DNA from: Plantactinospora sp040120695 | GTDB lineage: Bacteria > Actinomycetota > Actinomycetes > Mycobacteriales > Micromonosporaceae | DNA: 64,000 bases | NCBI RefSeq assembly: GCF_040120695.1 | Contig: NZ_JBEEAC010000010.1 | Location: 148,948-212,947 of the forward strand | Direction: 5' to 3' | The notes under the pieces: generated by a model | Databases searched by the model: none | What the model was told of the DNA's origin: nothing | The model's input: the letters and a program-made list of their open reading frames with translations, nothing else | Program-made: the position numbers and the translations under genes | Shown: piece after piece, positions 50,476 through 59,948 of the stretch | How positions within the stretch are numbered: position 1 is the first letter of the stretch | How the letters are laid out: each line of letters starts with the position of its first letter

Positions 50476-53262
50476 TCAGCCGGTGTTGCGCATCCCGGCG
50501 GCGATCCCGTTGACGGTGGTGAGCAGGGCCCGCTCCAGCGCCGTACCGTCGCCGGGGGCGCGCCGGCCGCCCGGCGCGGTCGCCATGGCCCGACCGGCGG
50601 CGCCGGAGTCGCGGTACTGCCGCAGCAGCGCCACCTGGAGGTGGTGCAGCGGCTCCAGGTAGGTGTCCCGGACGGCGAGGGTGCGTTGCAGCACCGGGGA
50701 GTTCTCCAGCAGCGCGGGGGAGGCGGTGATGGCCAGCACCTCCTGCTTGGTCAGCTCGTACTCCGCCTCGATCATGTGGAAGATCGGGTGCAGCGGCTCC
50801 GGGACCAGGGTCTCGACGTACCGGCGGGCGATGTTCAGGTCGGTCTTGGAGAGCATCATCTCGACGTTCGACAGGAACGTGCCGAAGAAGTGCCAGGCCC
50901 GGTGCATCTCGGCCAGGATGTCGGACATCCCGGCCTCGCGGGCGGCGGCCAGCCCCGAGCCGACTCCGAACCAGCCGGGGACGATCTGCCGGGTCTGGGT
51001 CCAGCCGAAGACCCACGGGATGGCCCGCAGCCCGGCCAGCCCGGCACCGGTGTTCGGTCGCTTCGCCGGCCTGGAGCCGATGTTGAGCGCGCCGAGCAGC
51101 TCGGTCGGGGTGGAGGCCCAGAAGTACGCCGGCAGGTCCGGATTCTCCACCAGCGACCGGTAGCGCCGGTATGCCGCGCCGGAGACCACGTCCATGGTGG
51201 CGTCCCAGCGGTCCAGCGCCTCGGCGGGCTGCCGGGGGGTGGTGTGCAGCAGGGTGCTCTGCAACACCGCCGCCAGGGTGAGCTCCAGGTTCTCCCGGGC
51301 CAGCGAGGGCAGGGTGTACTTGTCGGAGATGACCTCGCCCTGCTCGGTCACCTTGATCTCGCCGTCCAGCGTGCCGTACGGCTGGGCGAGGATCGCCTCG
51401 TGGGTGGGTCCGCCGCCGCGGCCGACCGTACCGCCCCGGCCGTGGAAGAGCCGCAGCCGTACGTTGTGCCGGGCGGCCACGTCCCGCAGCGCGCGCTGGG
51501 CCCGGTGGATGGACCACTGCGAGGTGGTGATCCCGGCCTCCTTGTTGGAGTCGGAGTAGCCGAGCATCACCTCCTGCACGTCGCCCCGGGCCGCCACGAT
51601 CGCCCGGTACGCCGGCAGCGACAGCATCTCGTCGAGGAGTTCGCCCCCGGCGTCCAGCTCGGCCGGGGTCTCCAGCAGCGGCACGAAGCCGATCCGGGCC
51701 CGGCCGGTGTGCACGTCGACCAGCCCGGCCTCCCGGGCCAGCACCACGGCGGCGAGTACGTCGTCCACGCCGAGCGTCATCGAGATCACGTACGACTCGA
51801 TCACCTCGACGCCGAACCGTTCCTGCACCTCCCGGATGGCGCCGAAGACGTCGAAGGTCTTCCGGGCCGACTCGGTCAGCGGGGTGTCCATGGTGGAGAG
51901 AGGACGGCGGCCGGCCAGCTCCTCGGCGAGCAGTTTGGTCCGCTCGTTCCGGCTCAGCGTCGCGTAGTCCGGCACCTCGCCGACCTGGGTGTAGAACTGG
52001 GAGACCACCACGTGGTGCGCCTCGGCGTGCTCCCGGATGTCCATCGTCGCCAGGTGCGGGCCGAAGGCGGCGACGGTGCGGATCGCCGAGGCGAGCCGGC
52101 CGACCGCGGTGAGCTGGCCGGAGTTGCGGGCCAGCGAGGCGCGCATCAGCTCCAGGTCGGCGAGGAGGTCGGCGGAGCCCCGGTAGTCCCGCCCCGGCAC
52201 GTGCGCGGTGCCCTGGTTGAGCCGGCGGCGGGTGTTGGCCAGCTTGGCCCGGACACACCGGGCCTTGAGCCGGTAGGGCTCCTCGGCGTTGACCCGGCGG
52301 AACCGGGGGGCGACCTCGGGGAGCGCGTCCAGGTCCTTGGCGAGGCTGGCGCTCAGGTCGAGGCTGACCCCGCGCAGCCGGCGGGAGACCGAGATCTCGT
52401 TGATCAGTGCCTCCATCGCCGCCTCGGTCGCCTGGATGCCGTGCTCGTACTGGATCAGCAGCACGTCCCGGGTGACCTGCGGGGTGACGAAGGGGTTGCC
52501 GTCCCGGTCGCCGCCGATCCAGGTGCCGAAGGTCAGCGGCCGGGCGGTCGGCGCGGTCTCCACGCCCAGCCCGCGCAGCGTGTCGGCGAGGTCGTCGAGG
52601 ACCTGCGGCGCCGCCTCGGCGTAGAGGTCACGCAGGTAGTAGATGGCGTTGCGGGCCTCGTCGGTCGGGTCCGGCCGGTCGAGTCGCAGCTCGTCGGTCT
52701 GCCAGAGCAGGTCGAGCAGTTCGGCCAGCCGCCGGTTGGCCGGGCCCTCGTCACTGGCCCCGTAGAGGATCGCGGCGGCGGCCTCGGCGTCGAGTTCGTC
52801 GGCGACGGCACGCAGCTTGGAGAGGATCGACCGGCGGGCGGCCTCGGTCGGGTGGGCGGTGAAGACCGGCCGGACGGAGAGGCGGCGGGCCACCGAGGCG
52901 ATCTCCTCGGGAGGCACGCCGCGCTCCCGGATCAGCCGGGCGGCCTGGTCGAGCCAGCCGCCGTGCGCGGCCCGCTGCCGGCGCAGGTCGCGGGAGCGGT
53001 GCACCTGTTCGGTGATGTTGGCCAGGTGGAAGTAGGTGGAGAAGGCGCGGGCCAGCTTGGTGCCGGTGGTCACGTCCATCGCGCCGAGCCGCTGGGCGGC
53101 CGCCTCCGCGTCGTGCCGGACCAGCGCGCGGACCTCCTCGACCAGGTCGAGCAGGGGCGGGCCCTCCTGGCGGGCGAGGGTCTGGCCGAGGAGCTTGCCG
53201 AGCCGGCGGATGTCGGCCCGCAGCGCGGCGTCGGGCCCGTCGTGATCATGCTGGTCGGTCAC
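50476..53262 (-). CDS. ppc: Phosphoenolpyruvate carboxylase
   Basis: 928 aa, PEP + bicarbonate to oxaloacetate, the main anaplerotic feed of the TCA cycle. Catalytic His in FTAHPTEAARRSIL, GGDRDGNPFVT, GYSDSNKEAGI, the glycine-rich active-site loop FHGRGGTVGRGGG and the invariant C-terminal MRNTG (the conserved end of the family). No plant-type N-terminal phosphoserine. GGAG precedes the GTG start. Confidence 0.96.
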   Translation of the reverse strand: MTDQHDHDGPDAALRADIRRLGKLLGQTLARQEGPPLLDLVEEVRALVRHDAEAAAQRLGAMDVTTGTKLARAFSTYFHLANITEQVHRSRDLRRQRAAHGGWLDQAARLIRERGVPPEEIASVARRLSVRPVFTAHPTEAARRSILSKLRAVADELDAEAAAAILYGASDEGPANRRLAELLDLLWQTDELRLDRPDPTDEARNAIYYLRDLYAEAAPQVLDDLADTLRGLGVETAPTARPLTFGTWIGGDRDGNPFVTPQVTRDVLLIQYEHGIQATEAAMEALINEISVSRRLRGVSLDLSASLAKDLDALPEVAPRFRRVNAEEPYRLKARCVRAKLANTRRRLNQGTAHVPGRDYRGSADLLADLELMRASLARNSGQLTAVGRLASAIRTVAAFGPHLATMDIREHAEAHHVVVSQFYTQVGEVPDYATLSRNERTKLLAEELAGRRPLSTMDTPLTESARKTFDVFGAIREVQERFGVEVIESYVISMTLGVDDVLAAVVLAREAGLVDVHTGRARIGFVPLLETPAELDAGGELLDEMLSLPAYRAIVAARGDVQEVMLGYSDSNKEAGITTSQWSIHRAQRALRDVAARHNVRLRLFHGRGGTVGRGGGPTHEAILAQPYGTLDGEIKVTEQGEVISDKYTLPSLARENLELTLAAVLQSTLLHTTPRQPAEALDRWDATMDVVSGAAYRRYRSLVENPDLPAYFWASTPTELLGALNIGSRPAKRPNTGAGLAGLRAIPWVFGWTQTRQIVPGWFGVGSGLAAAREAGMSDILAEMHRAWHFFGTFLSNVEMMLSKTDLNIARRYVETLVPEPLHPIFHMIEAEYELTKQEVLAITASPALLENSPVLQRTLAVRDTYLEPLHHLQVALLRQYRDSGAAGRAMATAPGGRRAPGDGTALERALLTTVNGIAAGMRNTG

Positions 53263-53471
53263 CGTGCGCTCCTTGATCGAGTACGGAGGACAGCGTTGTC
53301 CGACACAGTGGATGCTATCGGCGGCCGGTCGCGGAACGCTAACGAGCCCTGTGCCGTGCTGCCGGCCACGGGTACTGGTAGAGCCTAACCGGCGCCGACA
53401 AAACGTACGTTATGCCGAGTCCCGGGCGAAGCCGCCCGTGATCGTTAGTTTGCTCACGCTCCCGCCCCCCG

Positions 53472-54260
53472 TTAGGCGTCGACGGTGCGCTGGATGCCGT
53501 CGAGGAGCAGGCGCAGCCCGAGCCGGTAGGCGTCGGCCATCGCGTCCGGGGTGTCGACGAAGCCGCCCGCCTCCCAGGTGCGGTTCATCGCCGGATAGCG
53601 CTCGACGTCGAAGTGCTCCGCCCAGAACGAGTCCCGGTCCGACCACCACTCGTCGGTCGACTGGCCGGTGGCCCGTTCCAGCTGGTCGGTCTCGGCCTGC
53701 TGCCGGGCGGCGGCGTCGACGAAGGTGACGATCGCGTCCGCGGCGGCGACCGCCTGCCGGGCCGGCAGGCCGAGGTCGGCGAGGGCGGCCAGCAGGTACT
53801 CCTGCTGGGCGAGCAGTCCCGGCCCGAGCGGCGGGCGGACGGTGGAGACCTCCCGGAGCCACGGGTGGCGCTGGTACATCGCCCGGGTCCGCTCCGCGTA
53901 CAGCTCGATCCGGGCCCGCCAGCCCGCCGGGCCTACGTCGTCCGGGCCGGGCAGGTCGCGTTCGGCCATCACCCCGTCGACCATCAGGTCGATCAGCTCG
54001 GCCTTGCCCGGGACGTAGGTGTAGAGGGACATCGTGCCGACGCCCAGTTCCTCGGCGACCCGGGCCATCGACATGGTGGCCAGCCCCTCCCGGTCGGCGA
54101 ACGCGATAGCGCCCTGCCGGATCTGCCGCACGGTCAGCCGGGGCGGGCGGCCCCGGGTCGGTCTGCCGGTGGTTCCGGTCGTTCCGGGCGACGGCTGGGC
54201 GGTCCAGAGCAGCGCCAGGGTCCGGGCCGGATCCCCGCCGCCGCTGCGCTCCACCGCCAT
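53472..54260 (-). CDS. TetR-family regulator (TetR_C_1-like C-terminus)
   Basis: 262 aa. A 40-residue unstructured head precedes the HTH (about 45-95: LTVRQIRQGAIAFADREGLA, MSMARVAEELGVGTMSLYTY). A ligand domain of the tetracycline-repressor class follows (TRAMYQRHPWLREVS, GLLAQQEYLLAALADLGLP). GGAGG lies 6 bases before ATG 54260. A 24-bp palindrome upstream is its probable operator. It is encoded downstream of the cyclase-family gene on the same strand, 85 bp away. The spacer to ppc (53263-53471) shows nothing else. Confidence 0.9.
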   Translation of the reverse strand: MAVERSGGGDPARTLALLWTAQPSPGTTGTTGRPTRGRPPRLTVRQIRQGAIAFADREGLATMSMARVAEELGVGTMSLYTYVPGKAELIDLMVDGVMAERDLPGPDDVGPAGWRARIELYAERTRAMYQRHPWLREVSTVRPPLGPGLLAQQEYLLAALADLGLPARQAVAAADAIVTFVDAAARQQAETDQLERATGQSTDEWWSDRDSFWAEHFDVERYPAMNRTWEAGGFVDTPDAMADAYRLGLRLLLDGIQRTVDA

Positions 54261-54303
54261 CGTCGCCTCCGCTCGGGTACGGTCCGGACACCGCTTTCCG
54301 TAC

Positions 54304-54327
54304 AAGGTACGTGAATAGGCGTACCTT
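54304..54327. promoter_or_regulatory. Palindromic TetR operator
   Basis: AAGGTACG (54304-54311), 8-bp spacer, CGTACCTT (54320-54327): perfect 8-bp half-sites centred about 55 bp before the TetR start. A third CGTACC half-site follows near 54339, and GTACGG...CCGTAC (54277-54303) flanks it. Fits autoregulation by the adjacent TetR protein. Confidence 0.65.
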
Positions 54328-54345
54328 GCGTGAACTGGCGTACCG

Positions 54346-55263
54346 TCAGCCGTCCAACCGGGCGTACGCGCGAACCGGGAAGCTGGCCATCCCCTCGACC
54401 AGTGGCGGCACGGCGGTGAACCGGAACCCCTCCGGGGGGAGCGAGTCCAGCCCGCGCAGGTGTTCCACGATCGGGATGCCGGCGGCGAGCAGGGCGGTGT
54501 GCGCCGGCCGGGCGCCGCCGGCGGCCGCGGAGGTGTCGTCGATGTTCACCGAGTCGATGCCGACCAGCGCCGCACCGCCCTCGACCAGCCAGGACGCCCC
54601 GTCCCCGGTCAGGTGGGGATGCTCCGGGGCGCCGTAGCCGGGCGAGCCGAACCGGGTGTCCCAACCGGTGTGCAGCAGCACGGCCCGACCGGCCACCTCG
54701 TAGGGGGCCAGCAGCAGCCGGTCGACCGCCCGGACGCCGGGTGGCACCCGCACCACGACACCGGGCAGGTCGGCGAGCCGATCCAGCGGTACGCCGGCCA
54801 GGTCGGCCCCGTCGGCGAAGCGGTGCGACGGCGCGTCGACGTACGTCCCGGTGTTGCCGATCATCGTGATCTCACCGATCTGGAACTCGGTGCCGGCGGC
54901 GTACCGCTGCCGGGACGCCTCCCGGCTCAGCCACTCGACGATCCGGGGCCCGGGCAGCCCGGGGTAGCTGACCACGCCGTCCCGGATCACGTGGCTCAGC
55001 TCGATCAGCCGGGACCGCCGGCCGGGCTCGGCGGCGGTGGCGACCCCGCGCCCGCCCTTGTGCGGCTCGCGGATCAGCTCCTTGCCGGTGATCCGCACCT
55101 CGCCGACCATCAGCAGGCCGAGATGCCGGACGAGGAGCGCGGCCAACTCCTCGTCGGTGATCCCGGTGCCCGGGATGTCCAGCCGGAAGCCGTGCACGGT
55201 CAGCCCACCGCCGTTGACGAACCGAACCTCCGCGTCGAACCGGACCCGCCACTGCTCCACCAT
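54346..55263 (-). CDS. Cyclase-family (KynB-like fold) protein with N-terminal small domain
   Basis: 305 aa. Residues 1-70 are a separate small domain (RFDAEVRFVNGGGLTVHGFR, LLMVGEVRITGKELI). Residues 84-300 are the PF04199 cyclase/formamidase fold (LIELSHVIRDGVVSYPGLPG; LLHTGWDTRFGSPGY; GIDSVNIDD). The metal motif H-x-G-T-H-x-D-x-P-x-H reads N137-T-G-T-Y141-V-D143-A-P-S-H147, so two ligand His are replaced. It may therefore not be a kynurenine formamidase. ATG 55263 is chosen; an upstream TTG at 55320 is unlikely. The TetR operator lies just past its stop. Confidence 0.82.
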   Translation of the reverse strand: MVEQWRVRFDAEVRFVNGGGLTVHGFRLDIPGTGITDEELAALLVRHLGLLMVGEVRITGKELIREPHKGGRGVATAAEPGRRSRLIELSHVIRDGVVSYPGLPGPRIVEWLSREASRQRYAAGTEFQIGEITMIGNTGTYVDAPSHRFADGADLAGVPLDRLADLPGVVVRVPPGVRAVDRLLLAPYEVAGRAVLLHTGWDTRFGSPGYGAPEHPHLTGDGASWLVEGGAALVGIDSVNIDDTSAAAGGARPAHTALLAAGIPIVEHLRGLDSLPPEGFRFTAVPPLVEGMASFPVRAYARLDG

Positions 55264-55430
55264 GACCTTCAGTCGATCACGGAACGGCGGTTCCGGCCAA
55301 GGGGCCAGGGCGAACGGCAACGGGGGTAGGTCCGGTCGTAGGGACTACGCTGGACCCGACACCCCCCGTCCGCACCGGGCGCGGGGCACTTTCCGCGTGC
55401 CCGAATGCAAGTGCGCCCAAAGGCAAGGTT

Positions 55431-58400
55431 GTGATCTGCGTGCTCACCGGTCTGCTCACCGCCGCGCTCCGCGATCCCGCGCTGGCCCGGGCCCGCTCGC
55501 TGGCCCGCACCGGTGGCCCCGACGCCGACGGGCTCGACATCACCGCCCCGCCCACGCTGCGCCCGTTCCTGGTCGCCGCCGTGGCCGCCGACGCGGAGGC
55601 GGGCGGCGCCGGGCGGCCGGTGCTCGCCGTGACCGCCACCACCCGGGAGGCCGACGACCTGGCCGCCGCGCTGGGCAGCCTGCTGCCGCCGGAGCGGGTC
55701 GTGGTCTATCCGGCCTGGGAGACCCTGCCGCACGAGCGACTCTCGCCCCGGTCCGACACCGTCGGCCGGCGGCTCGGCGTGCTCCGCCGGCTGGCCCACC
55801 CCGACCTCGCCGAGCACGCCGGGCCGGTCCGGGTGGTCGTCGCCCCGATCCGCTCGGTGTTGCAGCCACAGCTCAAAGGGCTGGGCGACCTGGAACCGGT
55901 CCGGCTGGCCGCCGGTGCCGAGGCCGGGTTGGCCGAGACCGCCCGGCGCCTGACCGACCTCGCGTACGCCCGGGTGGACCTGGTCACCAAGCGCGGGGAG
56001 TACGCCGTGCGGGGCGGCATCCTGGACGTCTTCCCGCCCACCGACGAGCACCCGTCCCGGGTCGAGTTCTGGGGCGACGAGGTGGAGGAGATCCGCACCT
56101 TCGCCGTCGCCGACCAGCGGACCATCCAGGCGGTACCGGCGCTCTGGGCGCCGCCCTGCCGGGAGCTGCTGCTCACCGGGCCGGTCCGGCACCGCGCCGC
56201 CGAGCTGGCGGTCGAGCATCCGGAGCTGGCCGAGATCCTGGACAAGCTCGCCGAGGGGATCCCGGTAGAGGGAATGGAGTCGCTCGCCCCGGCCCTGATC
56301 GGCGCGGACTCGCTCGAACTGCTGCTGCACTGCATGCCGGCCGGCAGTCACGTACTGCTCTGCGACCCGGAGCGGATCCGGACCCGGGCGCACGACCTGG
56401 TGCGTACCTCGGCGGAGTTCCTGGAGGCGAGCTGGGCCGCGGCGGCCAGCGGTGGCCAGGCCCCGATCGACCTCGGCGCCGCCGCCTTCAAGACCCTGGC
56501 GGAGGTACGCGCCACCGCCGCCGCCCTCGGCCAGCCCTGGTGGTCGGCGTCCCCGTTCGGGTTCGGCGCGGCGGCACCCGGCCCGGCCGCCACGGTCGAG
56601 CCGTGGGCGGTGGAGCCGGAGCCCGAGGTGACGGTGGTGCCGGACACCGGCGAGTCGCTGGCGCTGCACGCCCAGCCGGTGCCGCTCTACCACGGCGAGA
56701 CGGCCCGGGTGGTCGACGACCTGTTGCGTTGGGTCGGCGACGGCTGGGGGGTGGCGCTGGTCTTCGAGGGGCACGGGCCGGCGCAGCGCGCCGTCGAGGT
56801 GCTCCGGGACGCCGGGCTCGGCGCCGCGCTGACCGAGACCGTGCCGACCCCGCCCGGTGCCGGGGAGCTGGTCGTGGCCTGCGGCGCGCTCAACCACGGC
56901 TTCCTGGACGAGCAGGCCCGGTTCGCGGTGGTCACCGGCAACGACATCACCGGAGGCCGGGGTTCGTCGACCCGGGACATGCGCAAGATGCCGAGCCGGC
57001 GGCGAAACACCATCGACCCGCTGGAGCTGCGGGCCGGCGACCACGTCGTGCACGAGCAGCACGGCATCGGCCGGTACGTCGAGCTGGTCCAGCGCACCGT
57101 CAACGGTGCCGACCGGGAGTACCTGGTCATCGAGTACGCGGCATCCAAGCGCGGCCAGCCCGGCGACCGGCTCTTCGTCCCGACCGACCAGCTCGACCAG
57201 CTCTCCCGGTACGTCGGAGGCGAGCAGCCGACCCTGCACCGGATGGGCGGCGCCGAGTGGCAGAAGGCCAAGGCCCGGGCCCGCAAGGCGGTACGGGAGA
57301 TCGCCGCCCAGCTGGTCCAGCTCTACGCCGCCCGCAAGGCCTCCAAGGGACACGCGTTCGCCCTGGACACCCCGTGGCAGCGGGAGCTGGAGGACGCCTT
57401 CCCGTACACCGAGACGCCGGACCAGCTCGGGGCGATCGAGGAGGTGAAGCGGGACATGGAGCAGCCGACCCCGATGGACCGGCTGATCTGTGGCGACGTC
57501 GGGTACGGCAAGACCGAGATCGCGGTCCGGGCCGCGTTCAAGGCGGTGCAGGACGGCAAGCAGGTCGCCGTACTGGTCCCGACCACGCTGCTGGCGCAGC
57601 AGCACTACAACACCTTCGCCGAGCGGATGGGGCAGTTTCCGATCTCGATCAGGCAGCTGTCCCGGTTCCAGACGCCGAAGGAGGCCGAGGCGACCCTCGC
57701 CGCCGCCGCCGACGGCAGCGCCGACATCGTGATCGGCACCCACCGGCTGCTCCAGTCGGCGACCCGGTTCAAGTCGCTCGGCATGGTGGTGGTGGACGAG
57801 GAGCAGCGGTTCGGGGTGGAGCACAAGGAGCACCTGAAGACCCTGCGTACCGCCGTGGACGTGTTGACCATGTCGGCGACGCCGATCCCGCGGACCCTGG
57901 AGATGGCGATCACCGGCATCCGGGAGATGTCGACAATCGCCACCCCGCCGGAGGAGCGGCACCCGGTGCTGACCTTCGTCGGGGCGTACGACGACAAGCA
58001 GGTCGCGGCGGCGATCCACCGCGAGATGCTCCGCGACGGCCAGGTCTTCTACCTGCACAACCGGGTCGAGTCGATCGACCGGGCGGCCCGGCGGATCCGG
58101 GAGCTGGTCCCGGAGGCCCGGGTCGCGGTCGCGCACGGCCAGATGGGCGAGGACGCCCTGGAGAAGGTCATGGTCGGCTTCTGGGAGAAGGAGTACGACG
58201 TCCTGGTCTGCACCACGATCGTCGAGTCCGGCATCGACATCCCGAACGCCAACACGCTGATCGTGGAGCGGGCCGACCTGTTGGGGCTGGCCCAGTTGCA
58301 CCAGATCCGCGGCCGGGTCGGTCGGGGCCGGGAGCGGGCGTACGCCTACTTCCTCTACCCGCCGGAGAAGCCGCTGACCGAGCACGCGCACGAGCGGCTG

Positions 58401-59096
58401 GCCACCATCGCCCAGCACACCGAGCTGGGCGCCGGCATGTACGTGGCGATGAAGGACCTGGAGATCCGGGGCGCCGGCAACCTGCTCGGCGGCGAGCAGT
58501 CCGGGCACATCGAGGGGGTCGGCTTCGACCTCTACGTCCGGATGGTCGGCGAGGCGGTACAGGCGTTCAAGGGCGAGCGGCCGGAGGAGGAGGGCGACAT
58601 CAAGATCGACCTGCCGGTCGACGCGCACCTGCCGCACGACTACATCGGGGTGGAGCGGCTGCGCCTGGAGATGTACCGCAAGCTCGCCGAGGCCCGGGAC
58701 GCCGATCGGCTGGCCGAGGTGGTCGCCGAGATGACCGACCGGTACGGCGAGCCGCCCGAGCAGGTGGCGAACCTGGTGGCGGTGGCCCGGTTCCGGCTGC
58801 TGGCCCGGGCGTACGGGCTCAGCGACGTCTCGGCCCAGGGCCGGCACCTGCGGTTCTCCCCGCTGCCGCTGCCGGACTCGAAACAGCTCCGCCTCAAGCG
58901 CTACCACCCGGACGCGGTCTACAAGTCGGCGACCGACCAGGTCAGCGTGCCGCGGCCGACGACCCGGCGGATCGGCGGCGAGCCGCTGCGCGACCAGGCC
59001 CTGCTGGACTGGTGCGCCCAACTCCTCCGCGACGTGCTCGGCGAACCGGCGTCGGCGACGGCGGCCCCGGCGGTGTCAGCGGTGTCGGCGAGGTGA
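55431..59096 (+). CDS. mfd: Transcription-repair coupling factor
   Basis: 1221 aa from GTG 55431 (GTG 55440 is a likely alternative, giving VLTGLLTAALRDP). UvrB-like N-terminal module (YPAWETLPHERLSPRSDTVG), a CarD-type RNA-polymerase-interacting domain (RAGDHVVHEQHGIGRYVELV), then RecG-like translocase motifs: Walker A GDVGYGKTE, DEEQ box, TMSATPIPRTLEMA and GRVGRGRERAYAYF. The C-terminal TRCF domain ends before an Ala/Ser tail. It removes stalled polymerase and recruits UvrA. First gene of an mfd-lipoprotein-mazG group seen also in mycobacteria. Confidence 0.96.
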   Translation: MICVLTGLLTAALRDPALARARSLARTGGPDADGLDITAPPTLRPFLVAAVAADAEAGGAGRPVLAVTATTREADDLAAALGSLLPPERVVVYPAWETLPHERLSPRSDTVGRRLGVLRRLAHPDLAEHAGPVRVVVAPIRSVLQPQLKGLGDLEPVRLAAGAEAGLAETARRLTDLAYARVDLVTKRGEYAVRGGILDVFPPTDEHPSRVEFWGDEVEEIRTFAVADQRTIQAVPALWAPPCRELLLTGPVRHRAAELAVEHPELAEILDKLAEGIPVEGMESLAPALIGADSLELLLHCMPAGSHVLLCDPERIRTRAHDLVRTSAEFLEASWAAAASGGQAPIDLGAAAFKTLAEVRATAAALGQPWWSASPFGFGAAAPGPAATVEPWAVEPEPEVTVVPDTGESLALHAQPVPLYHGETARVVDDLLRWVGDGWGVALVFEGHGPAQRAVEVLRDAGLGAALTETVPTPPGAGELVVACGALNHGFLDEQARFAVVTGNDITGGRGSSTRDMRKMPSRRRNTIDPLELRAGDHVVHEQHGIGRYVELVQRTVNGADREYLVIEYAASKRGQPGDRLFVPTDQLDQLSRYVGGEQPTLHRMGGAEWQKAKARARKAVREIAAQLVQLYAARKASKGHAFALDTPWQRELEDAFPYTETPDQLGAIEEVKRDMEQPTPMDRLICGDVGYGKTEIAVRAAFKAVQDGKQVAVLVPTTLLAQQHYNTFAERMGQFPISIRQLSRFQTPKEAEATLAAAADGSADIVIGTHRLLQSATRFKSLGMVVVDEEQRFGVEHKEHLKTLRTAVDVLTMSATPIPRTLEMAITGIREMSTIATPPEERHPVLTFVGAYDDKQVAAAIHREMLRDGQVFYLHNRVESIDRAARRIRELVPEARVAVAHGQMGEDALEKVMVGFWEKEYDVLVCTTIVESGIDIPNANTLIVERADLLGLAQLHQIRGRVGRGRERAYAYFLYPPEKPLTEHAHERLATIAQHTELGAGMYVAMKDLEIRGAGNLLGGEQSGHIEGVGFDLYVRMVGEAVQAFKGERPEEEGDIKIDLPVDAHLPHDYIGVERLRLEMYRKLAEARDADRLAEVVAEMTDRYGEPPEQVANLVAVARFRLLARAYGLSDVSAQGRHLRFSPLPLPDSKQLRLKRYHPDAVYKSATDQVSVPRPTTRRIGGEPLRDQALLDWCAQLLRDVLGEPASATAAPAVSAVSAR

Positions 59097-59158
59097 GCGG
59101 GGCGGGCGGTTCCGACCCCGTGCCGCGGCCGGCGGGGCTGCGTGAGAGAGTGTCGAGC

Positions 59159-59875
59159 ATGCAGCGTGTCCGTCGTCTGGCTTCGATCGCGGTCATTGCC
59201 GTTCTCGGCACCACCGCGCTGTCCGCCTGCCGGTCCGACTCCAGCGTCGCCGTCTACCTCGGGGACAAGCAGATCACCGAGGAGGAGGTGACCTCGGTGC
59301 TCGACGATGCCCGGAGCAAGGTGTCACCGAGCGGGCAGCCGGGCGCGACGCCCGAGCCGGGCGCTCCCGAGTCGAAGGCGCCGACCCGACGCGAGGTGGT
59401 CACCACCCTGGTGATGCGGGAGGTCTGCCTCAAGCTCGCCGCCGACAAGGGCTTCAAGCCGTCGGAGCAGGCCCCGATCGAGGAGATCGCCCGGGTGACC
59501 GGCCTGCCGGCGGATTCCCGCTACGCGCGGCTCTTCTCCGAGGTGGACGCCTGCCGGGCCGGCATTCCGGTGACCCAGCCGGTCGCGCCGACCCAGGAGG
59601 AACTGATGGACGTGGTGGCCCGGGGCCGGGCCGCCGGGGTGATCCCGCCGGACGCCAAGGACGGCGAGGCCGGGCAACAGCTCGACGGTGACGTGCTGCG
59701 CCGCGCACTTACCATGCGCAACGCGCTGGTCGAGGCGCTGGAGAGCACCGACGTCACGGTCAACCCGCGCTACCGGCCGCTGGAGTACCCGGTGCTGACC
59801 TTCTCGGACAGCAGCCCGGCGGTGGTCGTGCCGATCGGCCAGGCCGGCTCCGACACCGTGATCGATCCCCGCTGA
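59159..59875 (+). CDS. SurA N-terminal-like lipoprotein
   Basis: 238 aa. Signal MQRVRRLASIAVIAVLGTTA with lipobox LSAC (Cys about 23). The mature part begins VAVYLGDKQITEEEVTSVLD, the pattern of SurA-type N-terminal chaperone domains, and is mostly helical, with a Pro/Gly linker near residue 60 and no PPIase domain. It lies 62 bp after mfd and 73 bp before mazG. A role in handling exported proteins is plausible but unproven. Confidence 0.85.
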   Translation: MQRVRRLASIAVIAVLGTTALSACRSDSSVAVYLGDKQITEEEVTSVLDDARSKVSPSGQPGATPEPGAPESKAPTRREVVTTLVMREVCLKLAADKGFKPSEQAPIEEIARVTGLPADSRYARLFSEVDACRAGIPVTQPVAPTQEELMDVVARGRAAGVIPPDAKDGEAGQQLDGDVLRRALTMRNALVEALESTDVTVNPRYRPLEYPVLTFSDSSPAVVVPIGQAGSDTVIDPR

Positions 59876-59948
59876 GCGGCGCGGCGACACCCGGCCCGCA
59901 GCACCGGCCGTGCCCGATGACCCTGCCGTCGACCAGTCCCACCGCCCG

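Noticed and set aside
55269..59021. 1250-codon minus-strand open frame opposite mfd
   Set aside because: Antisense shadow of mfd with repetitive Leu/Arg/Gly composition.
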